DNA from: Augochlora pura
Lineage: Eukaryota; Arthropoda; Insecta; Hymenoptera; Halictidae
DNA length: 64,000 bases
Reading direction: 5' to 3'
NCBI RefSeq assembly: GCF_028453695.1
Contig: NC_135781.1
Location: forward strand, 28,891,640-28,955,639
Under the pieces are notes generated by a model. It had not been told where the DNA came from. It did no database searches and saw nothing but the letters and a program-made list of their open reading frames with translations. Of this stretch, positions 1-10,896 are shown in pieces (the first letter of the stretch is position 1; the number at the start of each line of letters is the position of its first letter). The position numbers were made by a program, and so were the translations under genes.

Positions 1-38
1 TGTTCAGAGCTCCGGAATTTCTCGAACGATGAGTTCCT

Positions 39-345
39 GCGTACGGAATCATTGTGTGGTATTTGGTCTACACGCGAAAATCATTCGTTGGTAAATCGTT
101 TCACGACTTGGCTGTCGAACGATATAAATTCCTATTACAGTATCATCGTCCTTTTATTCGTCAGTCGTCTTCTCTACGTTGTTCACAGCTTGAGTACTGT
201 TGGGTTTGCGTGCACCGAATCATTGCGTGGTATTTCGTTTGACCATGAAGGCGATTCTTGGGTAGATTATTTCGTCGCTAGTCTATCGAGCGATTTCTTG
301 ACAGTTGCCCCCATCAGCTATCGTCGTCCCTCCATCGTTCGAAGC
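39..345. repeat. Degenerate tandem duplication, two units of about 170 bp
   Basis: Unit 1 starts near 39 and unit 2 near 209. Both begin with gcgt-ac-gaatcatt-g-gtggtattt and end with a run resembling catcgtcgtcc. Divergence is substantial. An open frame of 102 codons crosses both units but resembles no protein family I know, so I read this as non-coding repeat DNA. Confidence 0.5.
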
Positions 346-3183
346 CTCGTCGTCGTTTGAACGATTTTCACTTTGCAGTATTGCCGAATATCGCTCCGAG
401 GTCTGCAGTTGCGTGAAAATAATTTGTTTGAATTTCGTGCATGGGTAAAGTCGTAAAATGCTCGAACAAAAGAATGGAACATCGATGGAAATGATTCGCG
501 AGTGTCGTTTCGTATTTTACTCGGAATATATTGTACTCGCACCTGCCCTCTTGTCGGCTACTGATACCGCTACCGTCCACGATTATTTGGACACTTCACG
601 ATATATCTAATCAACAAGATCTGTACGCCGATTATTAAAATGTGGAATTTCACACGATCGCGGTCTACAGAGAATCTCGAAATATTGTAGAACAGAGATT
701 TTCGAATAGCTTCATTTTGTTGTACATCAAACCGCGATCCGATTATATAAATACACCGTGACCTAATGTTTCCAACACGTGCGCTTTGAATAATCTTAAC
801 AGGCTTGTTTCGTCAGATGTTGCTCCTTTTCCTTAACACTTTTAGCTACCAGAAGCCCAATAACGAGCTTTTTAATGGCTCTGTGCTATATTTGAAAGAA
901 GCTTGATCATTCTCTCTTAAACAACAACCTTGAGCGAGATTATTGGATTTTATGATTCAAGACGCCTAATTGGCTTACCAATGAAATTTCTACCACCGTT
1001 GGGCGATTCGCTCGGGAACCTTGAATTATTTATCTCTAATTTGTAAAGGACGTAGCTACCGATGAGTACACTGTTAACTCCTGTTGCACTTAAAAGCGCT
1101 CGTTTCAGATATTGTGACTCTCTCGGAATAGAAGAGCAGGATAAGAAGCATGTTGAGTGCAGGGACGGCTTAAATGATTCCTTTCGCGTTGATAGACTTG
1201 TTTCAAGGCGGCTATATACCAAGCATAATTCCATCGAGTGGATGCTCGCGTGAAATGAGAATTTCCTACTTCAATTACAGGGAAAGGGTTGCCGGAGAAA
1301 GAAAAAAACCCATTCCCTTCGCCGACGATTTTAATTGCTCGAAAACAACGGGACGGTATCTGTCGACGTTTTTACTCGTATTCGACTCCCTCCGCTTTCG
1401 TTGTAAGTGCATGAAGTCCGTAGCTCGCTCGCAACTGTCCAAATACTCGCGAAACAACAGCGCACGTTTTTTTTTCTCCGGCGCGTATCTGTTTCGTTCC
1501 ACCGACTTCGCGACCCCTGCGTCCCACTTAATTGCAACATTCGCGTCGCTTCCGTAAACCAGCATCCGAAGCGAGAAAATTAATTGGAAGTCTGATCAAT
1601 CTGCAATTGCGTTTCAGTGCATAAATTGAAGTTACATATAAAAATCCGTGCGATACGCTCGGCCCCCGTGCGAAGAACGGGCAATTTAAAAATCCTTTTG
1701 CAGAGCCGCCGTATCGACCCGAACGCAGCGCGAGGCTCGAACAAAAGTGATTCAACGTTGTGCATCGGAATTAGTGGAACACACACACACGGCGATGCAC
1801 ACTTCGCGGAACAGGACATTATGCGCCATTGTGTGCAGGATGCACGCGTGAAATGCTAGAGCTTCGATCACGTCGCCTCCATCCCCCTTTGTTTCTTACC
1901 GGTTGGGAAACGGCAAGACGGGCACGCCGGATCGATTCATAGTTTTGACGCCTTTCGCACTGTATCTGCGGGCCACATAGGCGTGCACGGGGTGTTGTTC
2001 GACTGATCGGCCCGTGTTTCGAGAGGCCGTGCCAATCTGAAATGGAAATCAGCTAGCCACGGGCCGATATCGCTTCGATATTCTGCTTGTTTTCCGATTA
2101 TTAACCATTCGAAATCTCACTGATCCGCCAATAGTGGCGCGAGTAAGTCAGGTCAGGAAGAGCGTAGACAGTGGCGTAGCGCGCCGGGGACAGAGACGGA
2201 GGGTTGGCTGTCGGCGCCGCCATTGGTGCACTTTAATCGCTGATAACTCGATAACCGGGCCGTATCTTCGATTTTTTCACTCTCGACTTTCGGTCGATGA
2301 CGACCGGAGGAATCCGTTCCCATCGAATGTCCGACCGGTTCAACGGCACGTGCGTGGACTCGGAAAAGTGCACGTACCGGGAATATTGACACATGTAAAA
2401 CGTAAACAATAGGGAAAGCAAGGATTGACGAACGAGTGGAAAAGCGAAATGACAACGACCCCAGCGACAACGCCGCATTGCGGATCCGGTGTGGTGACGT
2501 GCAGCTGACCCCTTCCTGAGCCGTTTATGACCGCCCACGTTGTTCGACCTACCGACCCATATAGCACATATGCGTTCGACCTACTGCCATCCGACCTTAG
2601 CTCCGATCCGATCCCTTTAACCATGCGTAACCCTCTGTCACATGCTAAATACGTCAACGTGTATCGTTTTCTATAGCCGTCTGCCACCGCGAAATTCTCC
2701 GGCAAAGACCTTGCAGCTATCTTTTTCCAGTGCACGCTTGCGCGCGCCCGATTAACGGGGCGCTGTGAAAATTAAAAATTACTCGAGACCGTAAAAACCC
2801 TCGCTTTTTCTGCAGTTTCGTCGCAGAATTTTTTTTTGTCGCCGTTCGAGCAGCAAGATCATCTTTTATTCAGGGGATTAATGACTCTTACGGAGTTTTC
2901 GGGATGTTCCCAACGCCTCGCACGGAATTTCTCAATCCACCGGGGAACACCCGCTAATTTTCTGTTTGTGGCCGCCGCGAAATAAGTCTCCTGTCGGTGT
3001 GTCGCAATTAGTGCACTCCCGGCGGCCAAAGCGGCAAGGATTTATTCATAAACTTGTTAGTTGCAGCTGCGGATTTCACCGTGAACCAACCGGAGGACAC
3101 CGTCGTAACGATTCTTCTTTCAATCGGGGCTGTTATCTATACGCTTCCGTATTGAAGTATTATTCGCTGCCTGCGAAAAAAAG
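346..3183. other. Intergenic, no gene recognised
   Basis: Several open frames of 60-131 codons occur on both strands (for example 1174-1557 plus and 2340-2735 minus). None shows a recognisable domain, a plausible splice context or biased composition. Part of 1,860-2,500 is GC- and CpG-richer than the surroundings, but no promoter motif stands out. Confidence 0.5.
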
Positions 3184-3900
3184 TATTATCTTCGGGTAAG
3201 AATAAAAATAGGAACTCTTCGCCGCTATCAATAGAAAACGACGAAGATGCCGCTGTTCATTCAAGCCCCCGCAGATAAAAACGACGTATTCGCGTCCAAA
3301 TAAAAACCTCGCCTCGTCTAAAAGAAGCCGGAGTCCTCTCTTATTTGAAGTCATTAAACAAACAATATGATCGCCATGTTCGAATGCAAACAGAAGGTAC
3401 CAATAGAAGGAAATGTCCATGCTCGCTCAAACCCTCCGAATAAAAACATCGTATTTGCGTTCAACCAAAAAACCCGTTACAAGACAAGGACATGTTATTC
3501 CTTATTCGAGGTCACCGAATTAAAAAGAATTATCTTCGTGTTCGAAGGCAAATGGAAACTCCACCTTTCGCAATAGGAGACGAAGAAAATGTCCTTGTTC
3601 GTTCAAATCGTCCGTATGAAAACATCACCTTGAACCAAAAGCCTCACCTTTTGCCATACAAGACGAAAAACTGTACTACCATATTTATAGTCAACTGAAT
3701 TAAACAAAATCATCTCGGTGGTTGAATGCAAATAAAAATTTCACCTTCCCTAATTAAAGACGGAGAAAGGTTTTCTTTTGCAAGACAAAGAAATGTCTCA
3801 GAATATTTAAAATCATTAAAAAATGACCATCGCAACGGAATGGAAACAGAAACCGCACTTCTTGGACCAAAGAGATTCAAACGGTCGTCCTCAATGGTAT
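3184..3900. repeat. Degenerate tandem array, unit about 180 bp, roughly four copies
   Basis: Related units begin near 3184, 3366, 3529 and 3708. Each opens with a variant of t-atcttcg-gttcgaa-g-aaa, carries a middle segment close to gttcgttcaa-c-cc-gaataaaaac, and closes with a variant of cgaattaaa-aa-aa. Unit lengths differ by 10-20 bp and identity is moderate. Short open frames inside follow the repeat rather than any protein family. Confidence 0.55.
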
Positions 3901-5149
3901 CACTGTTACGGAAAGTAAAAGTCTCTCTTTTTTTTAAACAAATAAATACGAGTTCGTTTGTTTACGCAGCGAATTCGGTGAAATTCGCGGGATCGGTGCG
4001 TCGCGAACCGTTCGTTAAAGGCCGTTCGTGCGGCCCACTGCCCGATAAGCTTCCGCACGGAATTTTACCGAACCGAACCAATCGAGAGCGAGAGTGATCT
4101 TACGGCGGACGTTATCTTACCTGTCAAAAAACCGGGACGTCCCGACGTGTTTCTGGCCCTTGCTCGAGCGAATCTGCGACGCGTGGTGGTTGCAGATTCT
4201 CTTCTTGGGCTCGTGCAGATACTCCTTCGTTGAAATCGTGCCAAAGGTCTCGAAAGCATCGATTACAGTTGCCAACGCGCGAACTCGTCGCGACCGCGGA
4301 TCCGGACTAGCTACCACAATTTTTCGATCAACCGCACGCTCGCGGCCGCTCGAAACACCGGAAAAACGTTTCCCATTAGTAGCGAACGATAAAACCGCGG
4401 CCGGGATCTATAATAGCTGTTTAATAACTTATTACAGTACTTTATTAAACTCCTTTAAGTTTGTAGATTACCTAAATACACACCCTTCGGTGAATTTCAG
4501 TACACGTGAATGCACGGCGAGAGGCGAGAGCGAGTGTGGCACCTTGAAAACGCGACGCTTTGGGTCCACAGTTTCGTGTGGGGTTTTTAGCAATCGGTGC
4601 AATCGTATAGATGCGTCGCCTCGACGCTGTTCTAGACGAGAAGACAGAATTGTCGGAGCTACGCTCGCAAGATCTAGTAAACACTGTTAGGTGTAGTGCT
4701 GGGTTCGATTCGGGATGGCATGACAGCCACTGGCGCGGGTCAATCACGGGCTTTCGTCGATAGTATCACGGACAAATTCGGATATTTAGGTATTTGAAAG
4801 TCAGATGTAGCTGCCGCGACGGCGGAACCAAGATCTTGGCACGGAACCGTGGAGCTGTTATTTCGCGAACACTGTGAGAAATCAAAGACCAAAAATATTT
4901 CGAATAAAATTTCCTTTTAATTCTGTAATACTGTGTGTCGATCCTGTATTTTTCATCTGTCAATTGACGAGCGACCACGCGTACGCAAGGTGCACACTCG
5001 CTACGGCGTCCAGGGTGTTTGGTATGAAACGAATGAGTGGCATCTCTTTCGGTAATCATCATCGCTGTGTCATAATTGATATTTTGTAATTTTCCCCTTC
5101 CAATAATAGATTATCGTAAATGTTCCGCAACGACAACCGATTATCGGAA
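3901..5149. other. Intergenic, no gene recognised
   Basis: A 198-codon plus-strand frame at 4094-4690 is the longest here. It has no domain, repeat or signal sequence that I recognise and is flanked by no convincing splice sites. An AATAAA on the minus strand at 4441-4446 could be a distant polyadenylation signal for the exchanger gene transcribed leftward from 10.9 kb, but nothing else supports that. Confidence 0.4.
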
Positions 5150-5673
5150 CCTGGTTCGGTAGTGCTCGCTTACGTGTATACATACGTAACGGGCACGGGC
5201 ATTCGTTGCCTCTGGTATGTTCTGAAAACGACGCATCCGTAGAGACGGCAGTTCATTTACGAACGCGCATGATCGTGCACGCATCCCGCCCGTCGAGACT
5301 ACTGTATCATCGAATATTATAATTGGGCGATAACGACCAATCCGGCGGTTATTAAAAAAAAAAAAAAGAAAAATGATTCTGGATCCGGTTCACACGTAAT
5401 TTTCGAGACCCGGCTCTACGAGTTGCTTCGTTTTCCCAGCTCCCGATTACATCGCTGTGTTTATAGCATGAATGAAACGCATCCGTCTTGGCGGCGGTTC
5501 GTTATCGAATGCGCGCGATCCTGTTGCGTGAATTCAGCAATTTCGGCAAAAGAGAAAAAGAATAAGTTCGATTGTATTTTCGGGATGCGTTTCGTACGCG
5601 TTCAGCTCGACGGAGAACGTCCGACTCTACGATCTGCTTCGTTTTTCCTTGCTCCCGATTGAAAGTTGTGTTT
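5150..5673. repeat. Degenerate tandem duplication, spacing about 210-245 bp
   Basis: A segment of about 60 bp at 5405-5463 recurs at 5613-5672. Both contain ctctacga, tgcttcgttttcc and gctcccgatt followed by tgtgttta. A second module with cgcatccgt-ga-g-cgg at about 5231 recurs near 5476. Together they indicate old tandem duplication of a block of about 200 bp. Confidence 0.5.
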
Positions 5674-6002
5674 AGGGCGAAAGAGCAACAACGAGACGAG
5701 GCAAGTGTGTCGAGGGCGACAGTCGACGGGTTTTTTTTTCCGAGAGCCCGGAACGTTAGACACGAGAGAAGTTAACAAAAGGGGGATGGAGAGAGCGGAC
5801 CTAGTGGGTTCTGATCGAAAGGGGGTCGAAGCTGCGGCTCGAATGGATAAAACATAATGCATAACCGGCCGGTGAACAGTCGGCACGATGTGCGGACAAT
5901 AAACGTAGGCGGGGTGGAGCTTTTTTTACCCCCGCGAGAGATGGTGTCTCTTAAAAGCGAAACGAGGGGAGAGGGGGGAGAATGAGTGAGAGAAAGGGAG
6001 GG

Positions 6003-6005
<3 letters not shown>

Positions 6006-6034
<29 letters not shown>
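6006..6034. repeat. (GA)n microsatellite
   Basis: About 14 uninterrupted GA dinucleotides, embedded in a purine-rich stretch running from about 5960 to 6050, just beyond the 3' end of the leftward exchanger gene. Confidence 0.9.
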
Positions 6035-6037
<3 letters not shown>

Positions 6038-6056
6038 GAGAAGGAGAGGTTCCGCG

Positions 6057-6104
6057 TAATATAAAACAGTATTCTTCGGTCCACGGTGTTGTGTGTCGTC
6101 AGTT
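6057..6104 (+). promoter_or_regulatory. Candidate core promoter pointing rightward, weak
   Basis: An AT-rich TATA-like aatataaaac lies at about 6057-6066. A TCAGTT match to the insect initiator follows at about 6098, with the GA-repeat upstream. The TATA-initiator distance is near 38 bp, longer than the usual 25-32 bp, so this is only suggestive. No plus-strand coding exon was found immediately downstream. A transcript from here would run antisense to the exchanger gene. Confidence 0.2.
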
Positions 6105-6176
6105 CTTAAAGAACATACGATAATCAACTAAAACCGTATCGAATATCGTTAAAAGTTTCTACTCTCGGTTCCCGTA

Positions 6177-9100
6177 TCACTTGACCGTCCTTTGACAGGT
6201 GGGCAAATTTACCCTGAAGAATACATTGAGTTCTATTAACGAGGCTAATATGAGGAACACAGCATACATACACAAACAGGCACGGCCTACTTTTCTATCG
6301 AGCTGAAACTTATTCGAGGCAAAAGCAATATAAAGTAACATCAGCGTCGACAACAACGATATGGCGCTGTACTCCAGGCCGCCGGAGTTTATACTGATGT
6401 AATGCTTTCCAGGCTGCGTCGGCGAGAACGATGATTTGATTAACCACGGCAGGCCCAGGCATAACAATATGTCGAAGGTGTTCGAGCCTATTGAGTTACT
6501 GATACCCATCGAGCCGTGCCCTAAACCGAAAAAACACAGATTCAGGCTCGACGCGGATCGTTCGCTAATAATTCACCTATACTGCTCTGACGGAAAGCAT
6601 TCGATCCAATCTATTTCTACTATCTATTGCTAGATATTTTTTGCATACATTAGAAAGGCTAATATCATTGATAATGTATAATTTTTCTTGCGAAAACAAC
6701 AATTGTGTGATAGATTAAAAAAGTTAAAAGAATTAGCTATTTTGACGAAATTTTCAGTATGTTATTTTTGTTTTCATTTTACTCAATTGCAGTTTTAACA
6801 ATGTATATTTTATGCACTGTTAAAAATGTTAAGAAAGAATTTTAGAAAAACTCTTTGTCCACGACGAGATTGAATTTACTGAAACTCCGCACAATTTCTG
6901 TTACAGTGAAATATCGATTATCCGGGCTAAGTAGAGTGGCATAAATGTTTGAACATATTGATCTGTACGTGTAAAACTGATTTGTACAATAGATGATCCT
7001 GATATTGGCCAGATAATCGAGGTTTTAATTTACGATATGTTGAATGAAGAAGAAGTTTATCAAGATCTAAAAGTGACAATCAGTCGTTTTATCTAATTTG
7101 GTGATTCTAATGTCAAGAAGAACAGACTGGCTCCGAAACCCATAGATACGTATCGCTTGTTCATGTTTCAGACACGCCTAAATAATTCTTTGGTTACGTT
7201 CGCGATTGGATCGAACATTTTCTGCCGGAAGCGATATGGCTCCATGTACGATACGTCGATCGTTTTACCTTGCTTGGCAACTATCACGCTGGACACTGCT
7301 TCCGGAACACTGGTGCCGGCTGCGAGAAAAGTAATGCCCATCACAGAGTCCGGTATTTTTAGGGTGTCACCTGGGAATCGAACGGAATACTCGATAACTA
7401 GCGTGCAACGGACGATTCCTATATCTATATATGTATATTCGACGATTTTTCTTACCGATTATTGTGATCATCCATGCGACGACGTAGCTCAATGATCCGA
7501 TCCAGATGATGCACATGAGAAATGTGACCGGGAACCAATTCTTGAATCGCTGCTTCTCGCAATCTGGTATCGTGCACATGAATATTAGATGTATTGGCCA
7601 TGTCAAGATCCAAGCCGTTTTTCGTATCCAACCTGCCCGTGCTGGCCAGACCAATAACTCGTATTCGTAGTCTGTGCAATGGGAAATTGAATCACTTTTC
7701 TATGGTTCGGTCCAGTACTAGCCGAAATTATTTATCGGAAAATACGAAGCTTCGCTGGTCGACGAGAAATGAAGATTTGCAAGAAGAAAAGCTGCAGGAT
7801 GAAATCGGAGAAACATGCGAGAGTCGTTACAACGCAATCTTTCGTCGATTGTTTTGCTAATAAGCTGTTTCTGTTCATAACATTGCCGCTGCTTCGTTGC
7901 GCAAGATTATTGGAAATAGGAACGTTGTTATTTAGAAATCCCAAGGTAATTAAACGAAACGAGAAGCGGTGATTCTATGCAAGCATAATGCATTAGAAAT
8001 GAAGCACAGTTGAGCTAATTTCCGTTAAACTATTTTCTCGCTACCGCTAATTAACAAGAGAACTTCCGAACTCACCCGGTTCGGGATTCTCCTCCTGAGT
8101 CTTCGTTCCTCCATTTTGCAAAGGCACATCCGTGCGTTCTGCTTGATCATTGGCCGGTTGCACTTTGTCGGTGCTCGCTAAGCGGATTTCGATGCTGTTC
8201 TCTAAAACAAGAATCAACAATTTACACCTGTAACGGGCCGCTCTGCTTTCGCACGAGAAACCGGGGAAACATTTTCGACAAACACGTAGGAACGTAAGCA
8301 TCGACTTTCCTACCCTCGTGCGCCCCTCCGAAACGATTTACAGTTTCATTCAATTACAATTCCATGTATTGGCGGTATACTTTAACCCTCGTTCCCTTTT
8401 TCTATAAAAGAAATTGTGGCTTTTATTTTATGACTTTTGTTCTCTGATTTCTTATTTTTATAGGTATCTAAACAATTTGAAAATACTCTAAATCACTAAG
8501 TACAGTATCCAGTTTAACAAACGAATGGCGTTTTAGCCAAGTGTTCAAACATTTTTGCAAAAATCTGTCGAAAAGTTTGGGAGAAATAAAACGCAGAATA
8601 TACAAACTTTATAGCATAGGAATCGTATCAGGAATTGTAAAAGAAGAAAACGAGAAACCGGTCGTATCGGCTGGTTGGTAATTCCAGCGTCAACAGTTCG
8701 GACAAATACGATTCTGTCGAAATTAACGTGGTATAGCAATGTTTAACGTTGACTCAGAGTCGCGCAGGGATAAACAAATGAAATAGCGGGCGCAGTCGGC
8801 GGGAAATCGGACGCATTAAACAATCCGGAATCAGAAAACGGATGGTTTTCACTGGAGTAGCGTGCGAGGGTTGAAAGCGGGTATCTGATTACACGAGACC
8901 GAGTTATGCTACACATATTTGCGTAATGAATATGTCCATACGCGTGGGATACGAATATCTTGAATAGTTGAAGCACGAACGTCAGGCCAATTTACGGTGG
9001 CCGATCCGAGAAAATTCCGACCGAAGAAGAATCGCGCGTTCAGTTCCGCATGCGATCCGGGCCGCAAGCGAACCGCCGCCGCCGCCGTCGCCGCCGTGCG

Positions 9101-10896
9101 TTTTACCTGCCGCGAGCCGATGATCATCCAACGACGATTGATCAACGTCGCGAAACCGTGTGCACCGTTGGAACGATTTATCCCAGTACATCACGGCGAT
9201 GTAGACGATGTAGAGCAACACGAGCGCCAACGCCTCGTACCATTCTACCCTCTCGTCGTGTATAATACAGATTAAGATGGCAACGGTAACGCCATAGGCA
9301 AGGCAGTCTCTGCTAACCGGCCACCAATCCAACGGGACTACCTGTGTACACCGACGGACAAACATAGAATGCTTCAGGCCCACTGACGTTATGGCAGTTT
9401 CAGCAAATGTGAACTGGACTGCGGATCTGTGTGCAACTGTGTCGATTGCGAGAAACGTTGCACGAAGCGGTAACAAGTACCGTTCCAAATTGCGCCCATC
9501 GATGTTTAAAGCGTGCGCAGAAAATCCGCAGTCTACAGTTCACGTACAATTACAATTGCATAAGATTCGTGTGAGTAACAAGTGCATATACACACACGCA
9601 TTCTCGGTGATCAAGTTACATCGTGTTATCTTACGTTACATTTCATTAGACCAACCGTGCAGACGATTAATTCGATCGAATTGATTGTCTGTTTCTAGCA
9701 GTCATATGTAAACGCCATTCAACATCGATTCAATCAATGAACTGTAAACCAAAAGAGTTATTTATTTTGCATACCTCGGTTCGGTAACCAAAAACGTTCT
9801 GTCTGTTATCCAATTATATCATGCATCTATTTCATCAGGATAAAAATCACAAATTTCAGAAAAATGTTACCTTTATCATTTACTAAGCATGAATATCCAA
9901 ATCGAATCAACATTCGATTCCTTTGTTACCAAAGTCTAGATACACAGCGAATACAGAAAACAAAAATGGCTACAAATAAGAGAAATTATCAAGGGCGTAG
10001 AAACAACGCAATTTTGAAAGAAATCGTAGCGCAAGAGACTAACGGTCCCCAAGACCTCTGCTAGGCTCCAACAGTCGAAAATGGAACGCATACCAAGGTA
10101 CGAACTATCGAGGTTTAAACAAAAAGTACAATCCCTCTGTAGGTATCGGAAAACACGACAGAACTTTGTTGGCTGCCCGACGTTTCATTACCGGTACATT
10201 ATACTGGATCACGGTACATGCGTGTGTTACAAGACGCAGCAGGGTTACATCGTAGCAGAGAAGCGGTCCAGTTGCCGATTGAAAACAGAATCGATCGACA
10301 AGTTTCGCGCTGGTTCTAGATCCTATTCGACTTACCATTCCGGCACCAATACCGCAACAAGCTGGCACGGCGAGGATATTGAATACAGCCGAGCCTACTA
10401 TTGTTCCGACGCCGATGTCACCTTCGGTGATGAACGTGCCGATCGCGTTCACGAACAATTCCGGTGCCGACGTTGCTGCGGCCATAAAAGTGGCACCGGC
10501 GACGTCCTTGGACATCGAGAGCGCTGCAAATTAAAAATATTTCCCCAATCCGTTTTATCCTGTGAAATGCCCGATTATTCTCTCTCTCTCTCTCTCTCTT
10601 TCTCTCTTTTTTTCTTTCTTATCCACCACTCGTTTCGCAGAGAGAAAAATCGTTCGCGAATGAACCGATCGGCGGAACACGATCGGACTACGTCGATGGA
10701 TCAGAACCATGGTTTTCCTTACCGTGACATATTTTTTCCACCGCGGGAACAAAGAATTTGTCACAAACTACGGCTAACGCTATAAATAGATAGAGTGATA
10801 CAATAACATGGACGACCACTGCACCGCCTTGCCTTTCCTTTTCGTCGAATAGATCGTGCGGAAAGTCTTCTATCGCCGGCGGTGTACAATTTATAC
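6177..10896 (-). CDS. K+-dependent Na+/Ca2+ exchanger (NCKX, SLC24 family), 5' end unresolved
   Basis: A membrane antiporter that extrudes Ca2+ with K+ in exchange for Na+. Coding exons in transcript order are 10896-10723, 10523-10336, 9341-9107, 8201-8076, 7671-7456, 7370-7269 and 6520-6177 (stop at 6179-6177). All junctions are GT-AG and the phases close, giving about 461 residues. Exon 1 carries INCTPPAIEDF, a membrane helix and FFVPAVEKIC. Exon 2 is the alpha-1 repeat (DVAGATFMAAATSAPELF, then EGDIGVGTIVGSAVFN). Exons 3-5 give further helices around an acidic cytoplasmic loop. Exons 6-7 form alpha-2 (GITFLAAGTSVPEAV, then GSMGISNSIGSNTFDILL). Odd points are Glu instead of the usual Asp in SVPEA and GSM instead of GDM. 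The first listed exon begins mid-codon after a good acceptor, so an upstream N-terminal exon is expected. Alternatively, the frame stays open to an ATG at 11146. The gene is the inverted paralog of the gene at 17.5 kb. Confidence 0.9.
10580..10599. repeat. (TC)n microsatellite in an exchanger intron
   Basis: About ten TC dinucleotides followed by a degenerate pyrimidine tract to about 10620. It lies inside the intron between 10523 and 10723, so on the coding (minus) strand it is a purine tract. Confidence 0.85.

Noticed and set aside
4094..4690. 198-codon plus-strand open frame
   Set aside because: No recognisable family and no supporting signals. Similar long frames are common in the GC-richer parts of this window.
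4690..4710. tRNA T-loop-like ggttcgattc
   Set aside because: The flanking five bases on each side do not pair and no acceptor, D or anticodon stem could be built.
10081..10785. 234-codon plus-strand open frame
   Set aside because: It runs antisense through two exchanger exons and an intron, and part of it translates the TC microsatellite.
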